DNA of 64,000 nt, taken from positions 2,232,001 to 2,296,000 of the forward strand of contig OZ257134.1 of the NCBI GenBank assembly GCA_965279065.1. Direction: 5' to 3'. Origin of the DNA: JAKAXS01 sp965279065. Its GTDB lineage: Bacteria; Pseudomonadota; Alphaproteobacteria; Rhizobiales; Hyphomicrobiaceae. This document shows positions 9,073-17,048 of this stretch, piece after piece; positions within the stretch are counted from its first letter, which is position 1; the number at the start of each line of letters is the position of its first letter. The notes below the pieces were generated by a model. That model did not search any database. It had not been told where the DNA came from and saw only the letters and a list, made by a program, of their open reading frames with translations. The translations under genes and the position numbers were made by a program.

Positions 9073-9536
9073 ACTCATAATAGACGTTCAGGGCAAGCTC
9101 AAACTCCTTCTGCGTTGCCGGACCTCTTACTGTCTTCCCTTGTGGCTCGAGCGCCACGCAACAATAAGTCGCTAGAGCCGCTTGTACGGAATGCTAGCGG
9201 CTCTTCAGCTCGCGCGGGCCAAGCGTCGGTTCCGATCGTCGAAGGGAGAACGGTGCAATAGATCGCCTGCTTGCAATGGAAGCCGTCATCGTACGGAAAT
9301 GGTGTTGTCGGCATCGCGCACATGAAAGGGGATGTCTTTGATCCCCCATCGCCCGTCTGGTCAGCTCCGACATTGTTGTCTCAGACGCCGCGGACGCGAA
9401 GCTTGGACCTCTGCCCAAAAGTTTGGAAACGTTCCAAAGCAATCAACGAAAATACGATGAGCCAACCTCGGTAGGTTTGGGATCGCAAAGTCTTTGGTTC
9501 CTTCGGATCTGAGGGGTCCCTTAGGGATTGGAACGC
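9073..9536. other. Intergenic, no gene recognised
   Basis: About 460 bases with no convincing coding frame. At 9422-9438 there is a short dyad, tttggaa-acg-ttccaaa, that resembles a generic repressor site. No partner gene is obvious. This stretch separates the zinc-type operon from the conjugation-type genes. Confidence 0.4.
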
Positions 9537-10034
9537 TCATGGTTGGACGACGAATATGGGAATTGCGGCACCCACTACTTGGTCGCGGTTGATGGGACCG
9601 AAATAGCGACTGTCGAAGCTCCCAGCCTGCGTGCCAAGAACGAGTAGCTGGCCATTGTGCAATTGTTGGCAGCCCAGCCACACCGGCAGGCGACGCCCTG
9701 CCCTATCGAATCGCAAGGCGATGATGGAACGCCGTCCGACAATGTGGACGACGCTTCCTCGTCGGCAGACGCGATCGCTCGTCATTGCCGCCACGCGCTT
9801 CAGCAGAGGCGTGTTTGGAGCAATATATCGACGCCGGTAGGCAAGCCTCCGCATTGTGCCGGAGAGGTGTAGCACGACGAAGTCTCCGACGCGAACCGGC
9901 GTGGAGACAACGAGATAGAGGCCGATCGGCACGCTATCAGATGTGTTCCACACCAGCACTGGACGCTTGGGAGCAAACGATGCGGCAGCGAGAGCGACCC
10001 CCAGCGCCGCCAGAGCGCTGATCCTCGTGCTCAA
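9537..10034 (-). CDS. TraF-like conjugal transfer signal peptidase (S26)
   Basis: A 165-aa membrane-anchored serine peptidase. An N-terminal helix (ALAALGVALAAASFAP) is followed by NTSDSVPIGLY, the catalytic serine motif of the S26C/TraF group, and by PLLKRVAAM, which holds the catalytic lysine. The C-terminal half has the DSRYFGPI box. Members process pilin or transfer proteins in conjugative elements. The start is a TTG that overlaps the stop of the upstream HTH gene by 4 bp, so it is probably translated with it. Confidence 0.75.
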   Translation of the reverse strand: MSTRISALAALGVALAAASFAPKRPVLVWNTSDSVPIGLYLVVSTPVRVGDFVVLHLSGTMRRLAYRRRYIAPNTPLLKRVAAMTSDRVCRRGSVVHIVGRRSIIALRFDRAGRRLPVWLGCQQLHNGQLLVLGTQAGSFDSRYFGPINRDQVVGAAIPIFVVQP

Positions 10035-10240
10035 TCGACGAGCCCGGACGTCGAGCGCCGCTTCACGCTTTCAGACCAGTTTTTGAGGTCGTCACGGTGA
10101 TAGAGGACACGGCCGCCATGCTTGCGGAAGCGCGGACCGATGCCCTGCCAGCGCATGTTGTCGAGTGTGCGCTTTTTCAAACGCAGATAGGCCGCCGCTT
10201 CTTGGACATCAAGGAATGGGGACATCAGCTCCTCCGCCAT
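10031..10240 (-). CDS. Excisionase/AlpA-like helix-turn-helix protein
   Basis: A 69-aa DNA-binding protein reading FLDVQEAAAYLRLKKRTLDN, then MRWQGIGPRFRKHGGRVLYH. This is the winged MerR-type helix of the HTH_17 family, used by excisionases and AlpA regulators of integrative elements. I chose the ATG at 10240 because GGAG lies about 8 nt upstream; an alternative ATG five codons on has its ribosome site too close. It overlaps the TraF-like gene. Confidence 0.75.
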   Translation of the reverse strand: MAEELMSPFLDVQEAAAYLRLKKRTLDNMRWQGIGPRFRKHGGRVLYHRDDLKNWSESVKRRSTSGLVD

Positions 10241-10334
10241 GCGTGCACTCCATTGAACCGGAAGGCATGAAGAATGAGTGGGATTGATCATAACGAGGAG
10301 TGTCGAAGTGCGGGTGATCTCATCCGCCACCCTC

Positions 10335-11175
10335 TCAGAGAAGTTCGCGATAACCTCCCGCGACCAACTCCAGGCCACGCTTCAGCGCACGGCGAATGCG
10401 ATCCTTCAGCGCGGTGCTCGCACTTCGCCACGCCTCTCCGGTTCGTTCGGCGCCGAAAATTACCGTCGCGATATCGCGATAGGTTGCATGGGCCCGACGG
10501 CCATCGAGCGCGATTAGGGCATCGCGCAACGCGAGATTCGTGGCCGTCCATTGCCCGTCTCCGGAATGTTCCATGCCTTGCTGGAGGATCTCGCTCAGAG
10601 CCGCGAAGCCTTCACGGGCGCGCTCAAGACGCTCGATACCGTCAATATGGAAGACGACGCGTGCGGGAGCAACGGCCACGGCCGCTCCATCGAGAATGAC
10701 CGAGAGTGATCGCCGATCAGACGTGAACTTAAGGTGTTGTATACCTCTGGCATCGATCATGAGCTGGCGAACGCCGGGTAGGTCTTCCAGGCAAAGATCG
10801 CTATTGGGCGCCCGAGCTGCCTTGCCTGACAGCGTCAGAGGCAGAACGTCGGGTGACCAAAAAACATTTGCGGAAGGCGCGGGCTCATGGGGATCGACGA
10901 AAAAAGCAAAGGCCCCAGGTTTCGGCTCTGCGGCAGCGGCGGCGCAATCTGCACAACACAATTCCCGTCCGGTGCTGGCAACTTTTCCCGCATCGTCCGG
11001 CATTCAATCGGCAGTCGCGTTGGTAGTCGGGATTGCGACGCAGGAACTCCCAAGCCCATCCGACCTTGGGTAGCGTCCTGATATAGTCATACTGGCTCAG
11101 TGTCGGCGGCCAGGGCGGACCGACGGCGGACCGAGCCTTCAAAGGCAGTGTTCTTGCGGGTGGCTGCGCAGACAT
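10335..11175 (-). pseudogene. DUF2285-family regulator, frameshifted
   Basis: Two overlapping minus-strand frames together make one protein. The 5' frame (from ATG 11175, with GGGGGAAAGG upstream) encodes YDYIRTLPKVGWAWEFLRRN, then PDYQRD, the N-terminal domain usual in this family. The 3' frame (10335-11003) encodes the DUF2285 C-terminal part ending RDALIALDGRRAHATYRDIA and beyond. The reading frame changes near 10990-11010, so the gene is broken unless this is a sequence error. Members are putative transcription regulators on Rhizobiales integrative elements. A shorter DUF2285 gene lies at 57227-57493. Confidence 0.55.
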
Positions 11176-11340
11176 ACCTTTCCCCCTGCCGAGAGAAGGA
11201 TGTCTCGGCCCATTGGTTGAAGGATCTGTTGATTAGCGATCGGACCAGAGTTCCGATCTCGATCGCTCCCCGCGCAACACGATCATTATACTGCTACGTA
11301 GCCCGCCGTCTTAAGTTTACTATTTTTATCATGAATCAAA

Positions 11341-11370
11341 GAAAAACCCTCGTGCCCGGAGGCACGAGGG
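11341..11370 (-). terminator. Rho-independent terminator after DUF736 gene
   Basis: A 10-bp perfect stem (ccctcgtgcc / ggcacgaggg) with a 4-nt loop is followed on the minus strand by gtttttc. It lies 21 bp beyond the DUF736 stop codon. Confidence 0.85.
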
Positions 11371-11399
11371 CGAAGGTGAGAGCTTGAGCTCTTACTCTT
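11370..11399 (+). repeat. 30-bp inverted repeat, left copy
   Basis: This 30-bp sequence, starting gcgaaggtgagagcttgagc, occurs again in exact inverted form at 12274-12303. It includes the last codons and stop of the DUF736 gene and sits next to its terminator. Confidence 0.85.
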
Positions 11400-11715
11400 G
11401 CGGGTTCCAGATCAGCGCATAGACGCTGTCATCGTCCTGGCCTGCCGCCCGGCCGAGGTTCGCGTAGAGCGTCCTCGACCCGAACTCCGGAGCGGCAATC
11501 GAAAGCGCGACGTACTCCTTGCCGGAGGTTTGACCCTTGCGGATCCACCCGGCGCCGATCTCGATGCCTTGCGACATCACCCGATAGTCGGGCTGGTTCG
11601 GCGACGACTTGTCCGAGACCGGTAAGAGTGCGATCTCGGCGCGGATCGAAAGGGTTCTGAGTTCGCCCTCAAAGCGGCCATCTTCGCGCTTCGTGACAGA
11701 TCCGATGGTAGCCAT
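11392..11715 (-). CDS. DUF736 family protein
   Basis: A 107-aa protein beginning MATIGSVTKREDGRFEGELR. It has the family's SPNQPDYRV and GAGWIRKG segments and a C-terminal D..YALIWNP. DUF736 proteins are small, abundant markers of conjugative plasmids and integrative elements in alphaproteobacteria; their molecular role is unknown. The start is supported by AAAGGA upstream. A strong terminator follows. The gene's 3' end overlaps one arm of a 30-bp inverted repeat. Confidence 0.85.
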   Translation of the reverse strand: MATIGSVTKREDGRFEGELRTLSIRAEIALLPVSDKSSPNQPDYRVMSQGIEIGAGWIRKGQTSGKEYVALSIAAPEFGSRTLYANLGRAAGQDDDSVYALIWNPQE

Positions 11716-12273
11716 GTGACTGGTCCTTTCTGCTTTATCGGCGAGAGACCATCTCCCGCCGGCGTGCGGACCCAGCGGCCGGCATGCGTCTGAGGAACCA
11801 TCTTGGTCGGAGCGGGAGCGGAGAACCCAAGGTTGAGGTTTTTTTGAAGTGTGAGCGGCGCGAGGAAGCCGGTCATTCGACCGGCGGGGAACAAAAACCG
11901 AAAACCCGAGGGTTTTCTCGCAAGGACGCTGTCGGCCGTAGTTTGCACGACAAGTGGCGGAATGCGGGTTGAGCGAACAAAAGCAAGGACCATCATACTG
12001 GCCCGGAATGGAACGAGGCGTTCTCGGACACGTGGGCAAGAGAGAACCCCACCGGCGCAAAATCAGCACAGGCCGACCGGCTCGAAAAGGCGCTGAACCT
12101 CCCGTCCCACAGTGTTGCAACGTCAGGGCATAGGCTCTGTCCGTGGTACGCCAATCGAACGGCGAAGGGCTGTCGCACTCTAAGGACAATGCCGACTGGA
12201 CGTGGGTTGGCGCGGCGCGAGCCAAGAAAATGCGAAGGCAGGTCACGAACGACCGCGAGCGGACCTGGCCCGG
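11716..12273. other. Intergenic between inverted repeats, no gene recognised
   Basis: About 560 bases upstream of the DUF736 gene without a convincing gene on either strand. The long 5' region may hold its promoter. A small dyad (aaaaccc-gagggtttt region, 11896-11918) is visible. Confidence 0.4.
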
Positions 12274-12303
12274 AAGAGTAAGAGCTCAAGCTCTCACCTT
12301 CGC
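12274..12303 (-). repeat. 30-bp inverted repeat, right copy
   Basis: Exact reverse complement of 11370-11399, 874 bp away. It may be a copied 3' end of a DUF736-like gene left by recombination. Confidence 0.85.
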
Positions 12304-12337
12304 GCCTTGCCGTATTCGAGAGCCTTCGGTGTTTGCT

Positions 12338-12907
12338 CTAGGCTGACGCTATAAGATCGCGCAACGACGAGCGTCGTACTTCATCCGACGCGGCTTCCGC
12401 CCATTCGCTGACCATTTGTGTGGTCGTTACCGGGACCACTCCCGCCTGCAGCAGGCGATCGACCGCTGGACATTGCGCGTGACGCTCGCAACTTGGACAA
12501 GCATCCATGAGCACGAAGACGTCGAAGCCATCGGCGAGGGCGTTGAGGGCTGCAAAGGTGATACCCCTTTCAAGCCAAAATCCGCAAAGCACGAGGCAGG
12601 CCTTGCCCTCTTCGGTTAGCGCTGCCCCTAGCCCACTGCTGGACCACATAGATCCAGCGGTGCCAACGACGTAGACACGCCGCTTGGTGCGGTCACATGG
12701 CTGCGCAATCCACTCTCGTTCGTCGAGTTCTTCCCCGTAGATCGCGAAGAATTTCGGAACATCGAGTGCCTTTGCAGCCTCTTGGATCAAAACATGGCGG
12801 TTCACGAGAGCGTCATGGCCCTCTTCTCTCTCGATGCGTTCAACGTTGCGACGTACCGGGTCGACAAAAAGTATGCAACAGTCTTCAGATTTAAGCAGTG
12901 GCGCCAT
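12338..12907 (-). CDS. Isochorismatase-like (cysteine hydrolase fold) protein
   Basis: A 189-aa protein of the isochorismatase/YcaC fold. ILFVDPV near the N-terminus supplies the catalytic-type aspartate, and ACLVLCGFWLERGITFAALN aligns with the segment that normally holds the nucleophilic cysteine (TDVCV in YcaC). Here that position reads LERGI, so the cysteine appears absent, and the usual lysine region reads VVGTAGSMW. The fold is probably kept while hydrolase activity may be lost. The ATG at 12907 was chosen over one 11 codons upstream because GAGAGGGGAG lies just before it. It has no adjacent operator; its role is unknown. Confidence 0.7.
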   Translation of the reverse strand: MAPLLKSEDCCILFVDPVRRNVERIEREEGHDALVNRHVLIQEAAKALDVPKFFAIYGEELDEREWIAQPCDRTKRRVYVVGTAGSMWSSSGLGAALTEEGKACLVLCGFWLERGITFAALNALADGFDVFVLMDACPSCERHAQCPAVDRLLQAGVVPVTTTQMVSEWAEAASDEVRRSSLRDLIASA

Positions 12908-13325
12908 GGACGCTCCCCTCTCAACAATGTGGAAATCCATCTAAAGGCGCCGAATTCAGTCGTCGTCATGGCCGCGTCCTTGTCCAAGAGGACACGAAAA
13001 ATTGTGGTGATGAGCACGCCAGGTGCTGCTGTGCAGATCTCTCGACACGACGTGAGAGTTCGGAGCGATGCTTTTGCTATATTGCACGCCGAAGAATTCC
13101 TGAAATCACAGTCAAAGTCTCGTCCGTCGATGAGACCTCACAGAAATCCCGGATCGCTTGCGATTGCTTGGCGCCTGAGCCTTCAGCGCAGTTCCGCCAT
13201 GGCCCCAGGTACATCCCCATTCATCCACTGGAATGCGAAGGCACTTAGCTTCTTGATGCGCTGCCACTGCAAAGAGCTTCAAGCTTGTTGATCATAAAAG
13301 CCCCTCTTCCATATAAGAAGAAATC
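12908..13325. other. Intergenic, no gene recognised
   Basis: About 420 bases upstream of the isochorismatase-like gene, ending at a Zur-type operator. No convincing coding frame is seen on either strand. Confidence 0.4.
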
Positions 13326-13343
13326 GGATATTATAACATCCCG
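13325..13343. promoter_or_regulatory. Zur-type operator 3
   Basis: The core ggatattataacatcc (13326-13341) matches the other operators with one substitution. It lies 277 nt upstream of the hisI paralogue. The space between is filled by a decayed Zur C-terminus. Confidence 0.75.
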
Positions 13344-13479
13344 TGAGTTTAGATGATCGACGAAGCCCAGTCTATGCACAAAGCTCTCAAGCGGCGCTCG
13401 GGCGCCAAGCACGCTGAGTTGATACCGACCGGCTGCGCGAAGTGGCGGCCCATGATGTGCGTCAGCGGTGGCTGGTTAG

Positions 13480-13615
13480 CCTACATGGGCGCGCCATACC
13501 GGCTTCGACCTGTGTGCAACGACGCTCGAACTACGGGGGACCTGCTCAATCTGTCGCGCAGCCATAAAGTCCGACACGTCTCCCACTCATCAGCAAACGC
13601 ACGCTCCTGGAGGCT
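13480..13615 (+). pseudogene. Zur/Fur C-terminal remnant
   Basis: In one plus-strand frame the DNA reads WARHTGFDLCATTLELRGTC then SICR. This matches the C-terminal end of the two Zur-like proteins in this window (SGFSLESTTVELHGLCSSCR and KGFALKGTTVELHGLCTDCQ), including the second CxxC of the structural zinc site. A stop codon sits just upstream and no DNA-binding domain is visible, so it is a fragment. It lies between operator 3 and hisI. Confidence 0.5.
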
Positions 13616-13618
13616 TTC

Positions 13619-14008
13619 GTGAACACGAACCATCTCGATTTCGGCGAGATTGCCTTCGATAGCCACGGTCTCGTTCCGGCCATCGCCCAGCAGTTCGACA
13701 CCGGAGAGGTGCTGATGATGGCCTGGATGAACGACGCGTCTCTCAGAGAAACGCTGGCGACGGGGCGTGTTTACTATTGGTCGCGGTCTAGGAGCCAGCT
13801 TTGGCGCAAGGGCGACACATCCGGTCGCACTCAAAGGCTCGTCGAGTGGCGTCTCGACTCCGATAGCGACACGCTGCTCTTGCTTGTCGATCAGACAGGA
13901 GCTGCCTGCCACACCGTCAAGCGCACCTGTTTCTTCCAACCACTCGGCGAGGATGGCACCCTCGGGCCTAGCGACGAAGGCTACGTGCCTCGAAACGGGA
14001 AGATCTAG
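13619..14008 (+). CDS. hisI: Phosphoribosyl-AMP cyclohydrolase paralogue 1
   Basis: A 129-aa HisI that would open the purine ring of phosphoribosyl-AMP in histidine synthesis. It carries VLMMAWMN, YYWSRSRSQLWRKGDTSG and ACHTVKRTCF. HisI binds zinc through three cysteines, one in DCD and two in ACH and SCF. Here the first is DSD, so one zinc ligand is replaced by serine while the Mg-type aspartates remain. The GTG start has GGAGG upstream. As the first gene of the aztABC operon under a Zur-type operator it looks like a low-zinc replacement for a housekeeping HisI elsewhere. The second paralogue at 53234-53728 shows a parallel change. Confidence 0.88.
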   Translation: MNTNHLDFGEIAFDSHGLVPAIAQQFDTGEVLMMAWMNDASLRETLATGRVYYWSRSRSQLWRKGDTSGRTQRLVEWRLDSDSDTLLLLVDQTGAACHTVKRTCFFQPLGEDGTLGPSDEGYVPRNGKI

Positions 14009-14010
14009 CC

Positions 14011-14238
14011 ATGGCACTCGCATCCCTCAGATCATTTGAGGATTGGAGGACCTGCATTGAGGTGGCCTGCAGGATCAAGCTGACGCTTCCCTATGTGCGC
14101 GAGCGCCTCGCAGAACTCACAGCGGTAGATCATCACAAGACGCGACGCTTCGTCGAAATGTGGGGAGAATCCCACCGACTGCGCGTTGTCGCTTGGTTTC
14201 AAGAGGCCGAAAGAAGATTGGAGAGCGCGAGCGCATGA
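14011..14238 (+). CDS. Small hypothetical protein
   Basis: A 75-aa basic protein (MALASLRSFEDWRTCIEVAC...) with no family I recognise. It is predicted to be largely helical and has no membrane segment. The ATG follows the hisI stop after 2 nt and its stop overlaps the next small gene by ATGA, so it sits in a tightly packed operon. It could be an adapter or be non-essential. Confidence 0.55.
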   Translation: MALASLRSFEDWRTCIEVACRIKLTLPYVRERLAELTAVDHHKTRRFVEMWGESHRLRVVAWFQEAERRLESASA

Positions 14239-14327
14239 TCTTCTCCGGTCTTTTGCTGCGGCTCACGGTAGCACTCGGTCTCTGTGGGCTCCTGTGGCTC
14301 CTAATCACCCTTGCGATGTCGGCGTAG
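14235..14327 (+). CDS. 30-aa single-pass membrane peptide
   Basis: A 30-codon frame starts in an ATGA overlap with the previous gene and ends at 14327. It reads MIFSGLLLRLTVALGLCGLL then WLLITLAMSA, almost entirely hydrophobic, so it would form one transmembrane helix. The position just before the ABC transporter genes and the coupled start support translation. It could be a small subunit of the AztABC complex, but there is no homology evidence. Confidence 0.5.
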   Translation: MIFSGLLLRLTVALGLCGLLWLLITLAMSA

Positions 14328-14345
14328 GCTCCTCAAAGGCTCAGC

Positions 14346-15095
14346 ATGACTCAAGACGCTGCCGTCGAGTTCCATAACATGACGCTCGGCTATGACGGAC
14401 ATCCGGCCGTGCATCACCTGAGCGGCGGCATCCGGCGCGGCTCGCTTACGGCCGTGATTGGGCCCAATGGCAGCGGCAAGAGCACCCTCATCAAGGGAAT
14501 CGTCGGATCCTTGAAGCCGCTCGAAGGCACCGTGCAACTCACCGAGCTCGCGCGTAATCGGATCGCCTACCTTCCTCAGCAGGCCGATATCGACCGCACT
14601 TTCCCCATCAACGTCTTCGATTTCGTGAGCTTAGGTCTCTGGTCCCGGCTGGGCGCCTGGCGTGCAATAGACGGCAAAGGCCGTACTCTCGTCGAGCGCG
14701 CCATTGCCGCCGTGGGACTCACAGGTTTCGAGGAACGCACCATCGATGTCCTCTCCGGAGGCCAGCTTCAACGTGTGCTGTTCGCCCGCGTGCTCGTCCA
14801 GGACAGCCCGCTCATTCTTCTCGATGAACCGTTCACGGCCATCGACGCCAAGACAGCAGCCGACCTCATGGGGCTCATCGAGCGCTGGCACACCGAAACG
14901 CGTACCGTCCTTGTCGTGATGCACGACCTCAATCTCGTGAAGGAGCGCTTTCCAGAGGCGCTCATGCTCGCACGCGAGCTTATCGCCTGGGGCAAAGCTC
15001 AGGACGTCGTCACCCCCGGTAATCTGCTCAAAGCGCGCGCCATGTCGGAGGCCTGGGACGAGGCGGCCCCTTGGTGCAACAGGAGCGCCGCATGA
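14346..15095 (+). CDS. aztA: Zinc ABC transporter ATPase (AztA/ZnuC type)
   Basis: A 249-aa ATPase with Walker A VIGPNGSGKST, signature LSGGQLQRVLFARVL and Walker B LILLDEPFTAID. It groups with ATPases of manganese/zinc cluster 9 ABC importers. The neighbouring permease and zinc-binding protein identify it as the energising subunit of an AztABC/ZnuABC importer. It overlaps aztB by 4 bp. Function from context is well supported; the exact name AztA versus ZnuC is a judgement. Confidence 0.88.
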   Translation: MTQDAAVEFHNMTLGYDGHPAVHHLSGGIRRGSLTAVIGPNGSGKSTLIKGIVGSLKPLEGTVQLTELARNRIAYLPQQADIDRTFPINVFDFVSLGLWSRLGAWRAIDGKGRTLVERAIAAVGLTGFEERTIDVLSGGQLQRVLFARVLVQDSPLILLDEPFTAIDAKTAADLMGLIERWHTETRTVLVVMHDLNLVKERFPEALMLARELIAWGKAQDVVTPGNLLKARAMSEAWDEAAPWCNRSAA

Positions 15096-15964
15096 CCCTC
15101 TTGGATCTTCTGATCGCGCCGTTTCTCGACTATGCCTTCATGCGCCGTGCGCTCGCGGGTTGCGTCGCCTTGGCATTCGGTGCCGCGCCGGTCGGCGTTT
15201 TTCTCATGTTGCGGCGCATGAGTCTTGTCGGGGATGCCATGGCCCATGCCATCCTGCCGGGCGCGGCCATTGGTTTCCTTCTCAATGGGTTGAAAATCAT
15301 CCCAATGACGCTTGGCGGCATGGTTGCGGGCCTCGTAGTTGCGCTCTCGGCCGGCATTGTCGCGCGCACGACCCGCCTCAAGGAAGACGCAAGTCTCGCG
15401 GCCTTCTACCTCATCTCTCTGGCTCTCGGCGTCATGATCGTAAGCGCCAAAGGATCGAGCGTCGACCTGATGCATGTGCTTTTCGGCACGGTGCTCGCTC
15501 TCGACGACAACGCTCTTCTATTTCTTGGCATCGCCGCGACGATCACACTCCTTACGCTTGCGGTCGCCCTCCGGCCCCTCGTCGCCGAGTGCGTTGATCC
15601 GTCGTTTCTGAGCGTGGTAAGCCGCAGCGGCGGCCCCGTTCACCTCGTTTTTCTCGTGCTCGTTGTTTTGAACCTCGTCGCGGGGTTCCAGGCGCTCGGC
15701 ACACTCCTCGCGGTCGGCATGATGATGCTGCCTGCCGCAAGCGCTCGCTTCTGGGCGAGGAGCCTCGAGGGGATGCTTAGCATCGCTATCGCCACCGGTC
15801 TTTGCGCCTCAATCACCGGCCTGCTCGTCTCCTACCACCTCTCGGTTGCCTCGGGACCTGCCATCATTCTTTCCGCCGGCGCCCTCTACATCTTTTCCCT
15901 TCTTCTCGGTCCCGTCAGCGGGGTCCTGTGGAACGTGCTGCCGCAACGGCATCGCGCAGGTTAG
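15092..15964 (+). CDS. aztB: Zinc ABC transporter permease (AztB/ZnuB type)
   Basis: A 290-aa inner-membrane permease with eight or nine helices and the family motif LMLRRMSLVGDAMAHAILPG near the N-terminus. It would form the channel that carries zinc into the cytoplasm. The ATG at 15092 lies in an ATGA overlap with aztA; the frame is open seven codons further, but the coupled start is better. Confidence 0.88.
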   Translation: MTLLDLLIAPFLDYAFMRRALAGCVALAFGAAPVGVFLMLRRMSLVGDAMAHAILPGAAIGFLLNGLKIIPMTLGGMVAGLVVALSAGIVARTTRLKEDASLAAFYLISLALGVMIVSAKGSSVDLMHVLFGTVLALDDNALLFLGIAATITLLTLAVALRPLVAECVDPSFLSVVSRSGGPVHLVFLVLVVLNLVAGFQALGTLLAVGMMMLPAASARFWARSLEGMLSIAIATGLCASITGLLVSYHLSVASGPAIILSAGALYIFSLLLGPVSGVLWNVLPQRHRAG

Positions 15965-15986
15965 CTTGAAATGAGGAGTTCTTTTC

Positions 15987-16937
15987 ATGTCCTGGTCCAA
16001 GACCGCGAGCCTTGCCCTCGCCGGGTTGGCTTTGATTTGGGGCTCGGCCGCTGAGGCGGACGAGAAAATCCCGGTCGTTGCCACGTTCTCGATCCTCGGC
16101 GATTTCGTTGCCAAGGTTGGAGGCGACCGGGTCGCGGTGCGGACCATCGTCGGCCCTGAAGGCGACGCCCATGTTTATGAGCCGACGCCGGCGGACGCTG
16201 CCGACATCGCCAAGGCCAAAGTCGTGTTCGAGAATGGACTCGGATTCGAGGGCTGGATGGAGCGCCTAACGAAATCCTCCGGATTCAAGGGACCGATCGT
16301 CGTCGCGACCAAGGGCATTGGCGCGTTGAAGACGGATCAGGAAAATTACGACGAGGAAGGCAAAACGGATAGCCACGACACAAAGACCAGGGGCCACGAC
16401 CACGGCGAGCTTGATCCCCATGCTTGGCAGAGCGTGAAGAACGCCATTGTCTATGTGGCGAACGTCAAGGACGGCTTGTGCATGGCTGATACGCCCGGCT
16501 GCCCGAGCTATACAAAGAACGCCGAGATCTATACGGCCGAGCTCGAAAAGCTGCATAACGAAATCAAGGCCCGTTTCATCCTCATGCCTGCGAAAGCCCG
16601 AAAGGTCATCACGTCTCACGATGCGTTCGGCTACTTCGCAGACGCTTACGGAATTGAGTTCATGGCGCCAACCGGTATCTCGACTGAGAGCGAAGCCTCG
16701 GCCAAAGATGTGGCCAGGCTCATCGACCAGATCAAACAGCAGAGGGTGAAAGCCCTCTTCGTCGAGAACATCACCGACACGCGCCTCATCAAGCAGATCG
16801 GCAATGACGCCGGCGTCAAGCTCGGCGGTACGCTCTATTCGGACGCGCTATCCAATGACGGTGGCCCAGCCGGAACCTACCTCGACATGATGCGCCACAA
16901 CGTTCGCCTCCTTGCGGGTGCGATGGTCGGCGCTTGA
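15987..16937 (+). CDS. aztC: Periplasmic zinc-binding protein (AztC/ZnuA type)
   Basis: A 316-aa substrate-binding protein with a signal peptide ending ..GSAAEA. Cluster 9 (A-I) zinc ligands are visible: His in GDAHVYEP, His in ELDPHAW, His in TSHDAFGYFADAYG and the acidic residue in GGTLYSDAL. A His/Asp-rich loop (SHDTKTRGHDHGELDPH) precedes the second ligand, as is usual for zinc rather than manganese binders. GAGGAG lies 7 nt upstream of the ATG. It captures zinc in the periplasm and hands it to AztB. Confidence 0.92.
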   Translation: MSWSKTASLALAGLALIWGSAAEADEKIPVVATFSILGDFVAKVGGDRVAVRTIVGPEGDAHVYEPTPADAADIAKAKVVFENGLGFEGWMERLTKSSGFKGPIVVATKGIGALKTDQENYDEEGKTDSHDTKTRGHDHGELDPHAWQSVKNAIVYVANVKDGLCMADTPGCPSYTKNAEIYTAELEKLHNEIKARFILMPAKARKVITSHDAFGYFADAYGIEFMAPTGISTESEASAKDVARLIDQIKQQRVKALFVENITDTRLIKQIGNDAGVKLGGTLYSDALSNDGGPAGTYLDMMRHNVRLLAGAMVGA

Positions 16938-16977
16938 GTTGTCGCAGCGCCCCATCCCGCAGGGTGCGGCGGCAAAA

Positions 16978-17015
16978 GCCGCAGCAGGCTTCACAGCGTG
17001 AGAGTCTGCTGCGGC
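16978..17015. repeat. Hairpin between aztC and hupE
   Basis: A 10-bp inverted repeat gccgcagcag / ctgctgcggc with an 18-nt loop lies just after aztC. No T-run follows, so it is more likely a processing or partial attenuation element than a terminator. Confidence 0.4.
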
Positions 17016-17048
17016 ATCCTTCATCACATCGAATTCAACGAGTGCTCG

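Noticed and set aside
13353..13622. 89-codon frame between operator 3 and hisI
   Set aside because: Residues resemble no protein, while another frame over the same DNA matches the Zur C-terminus.
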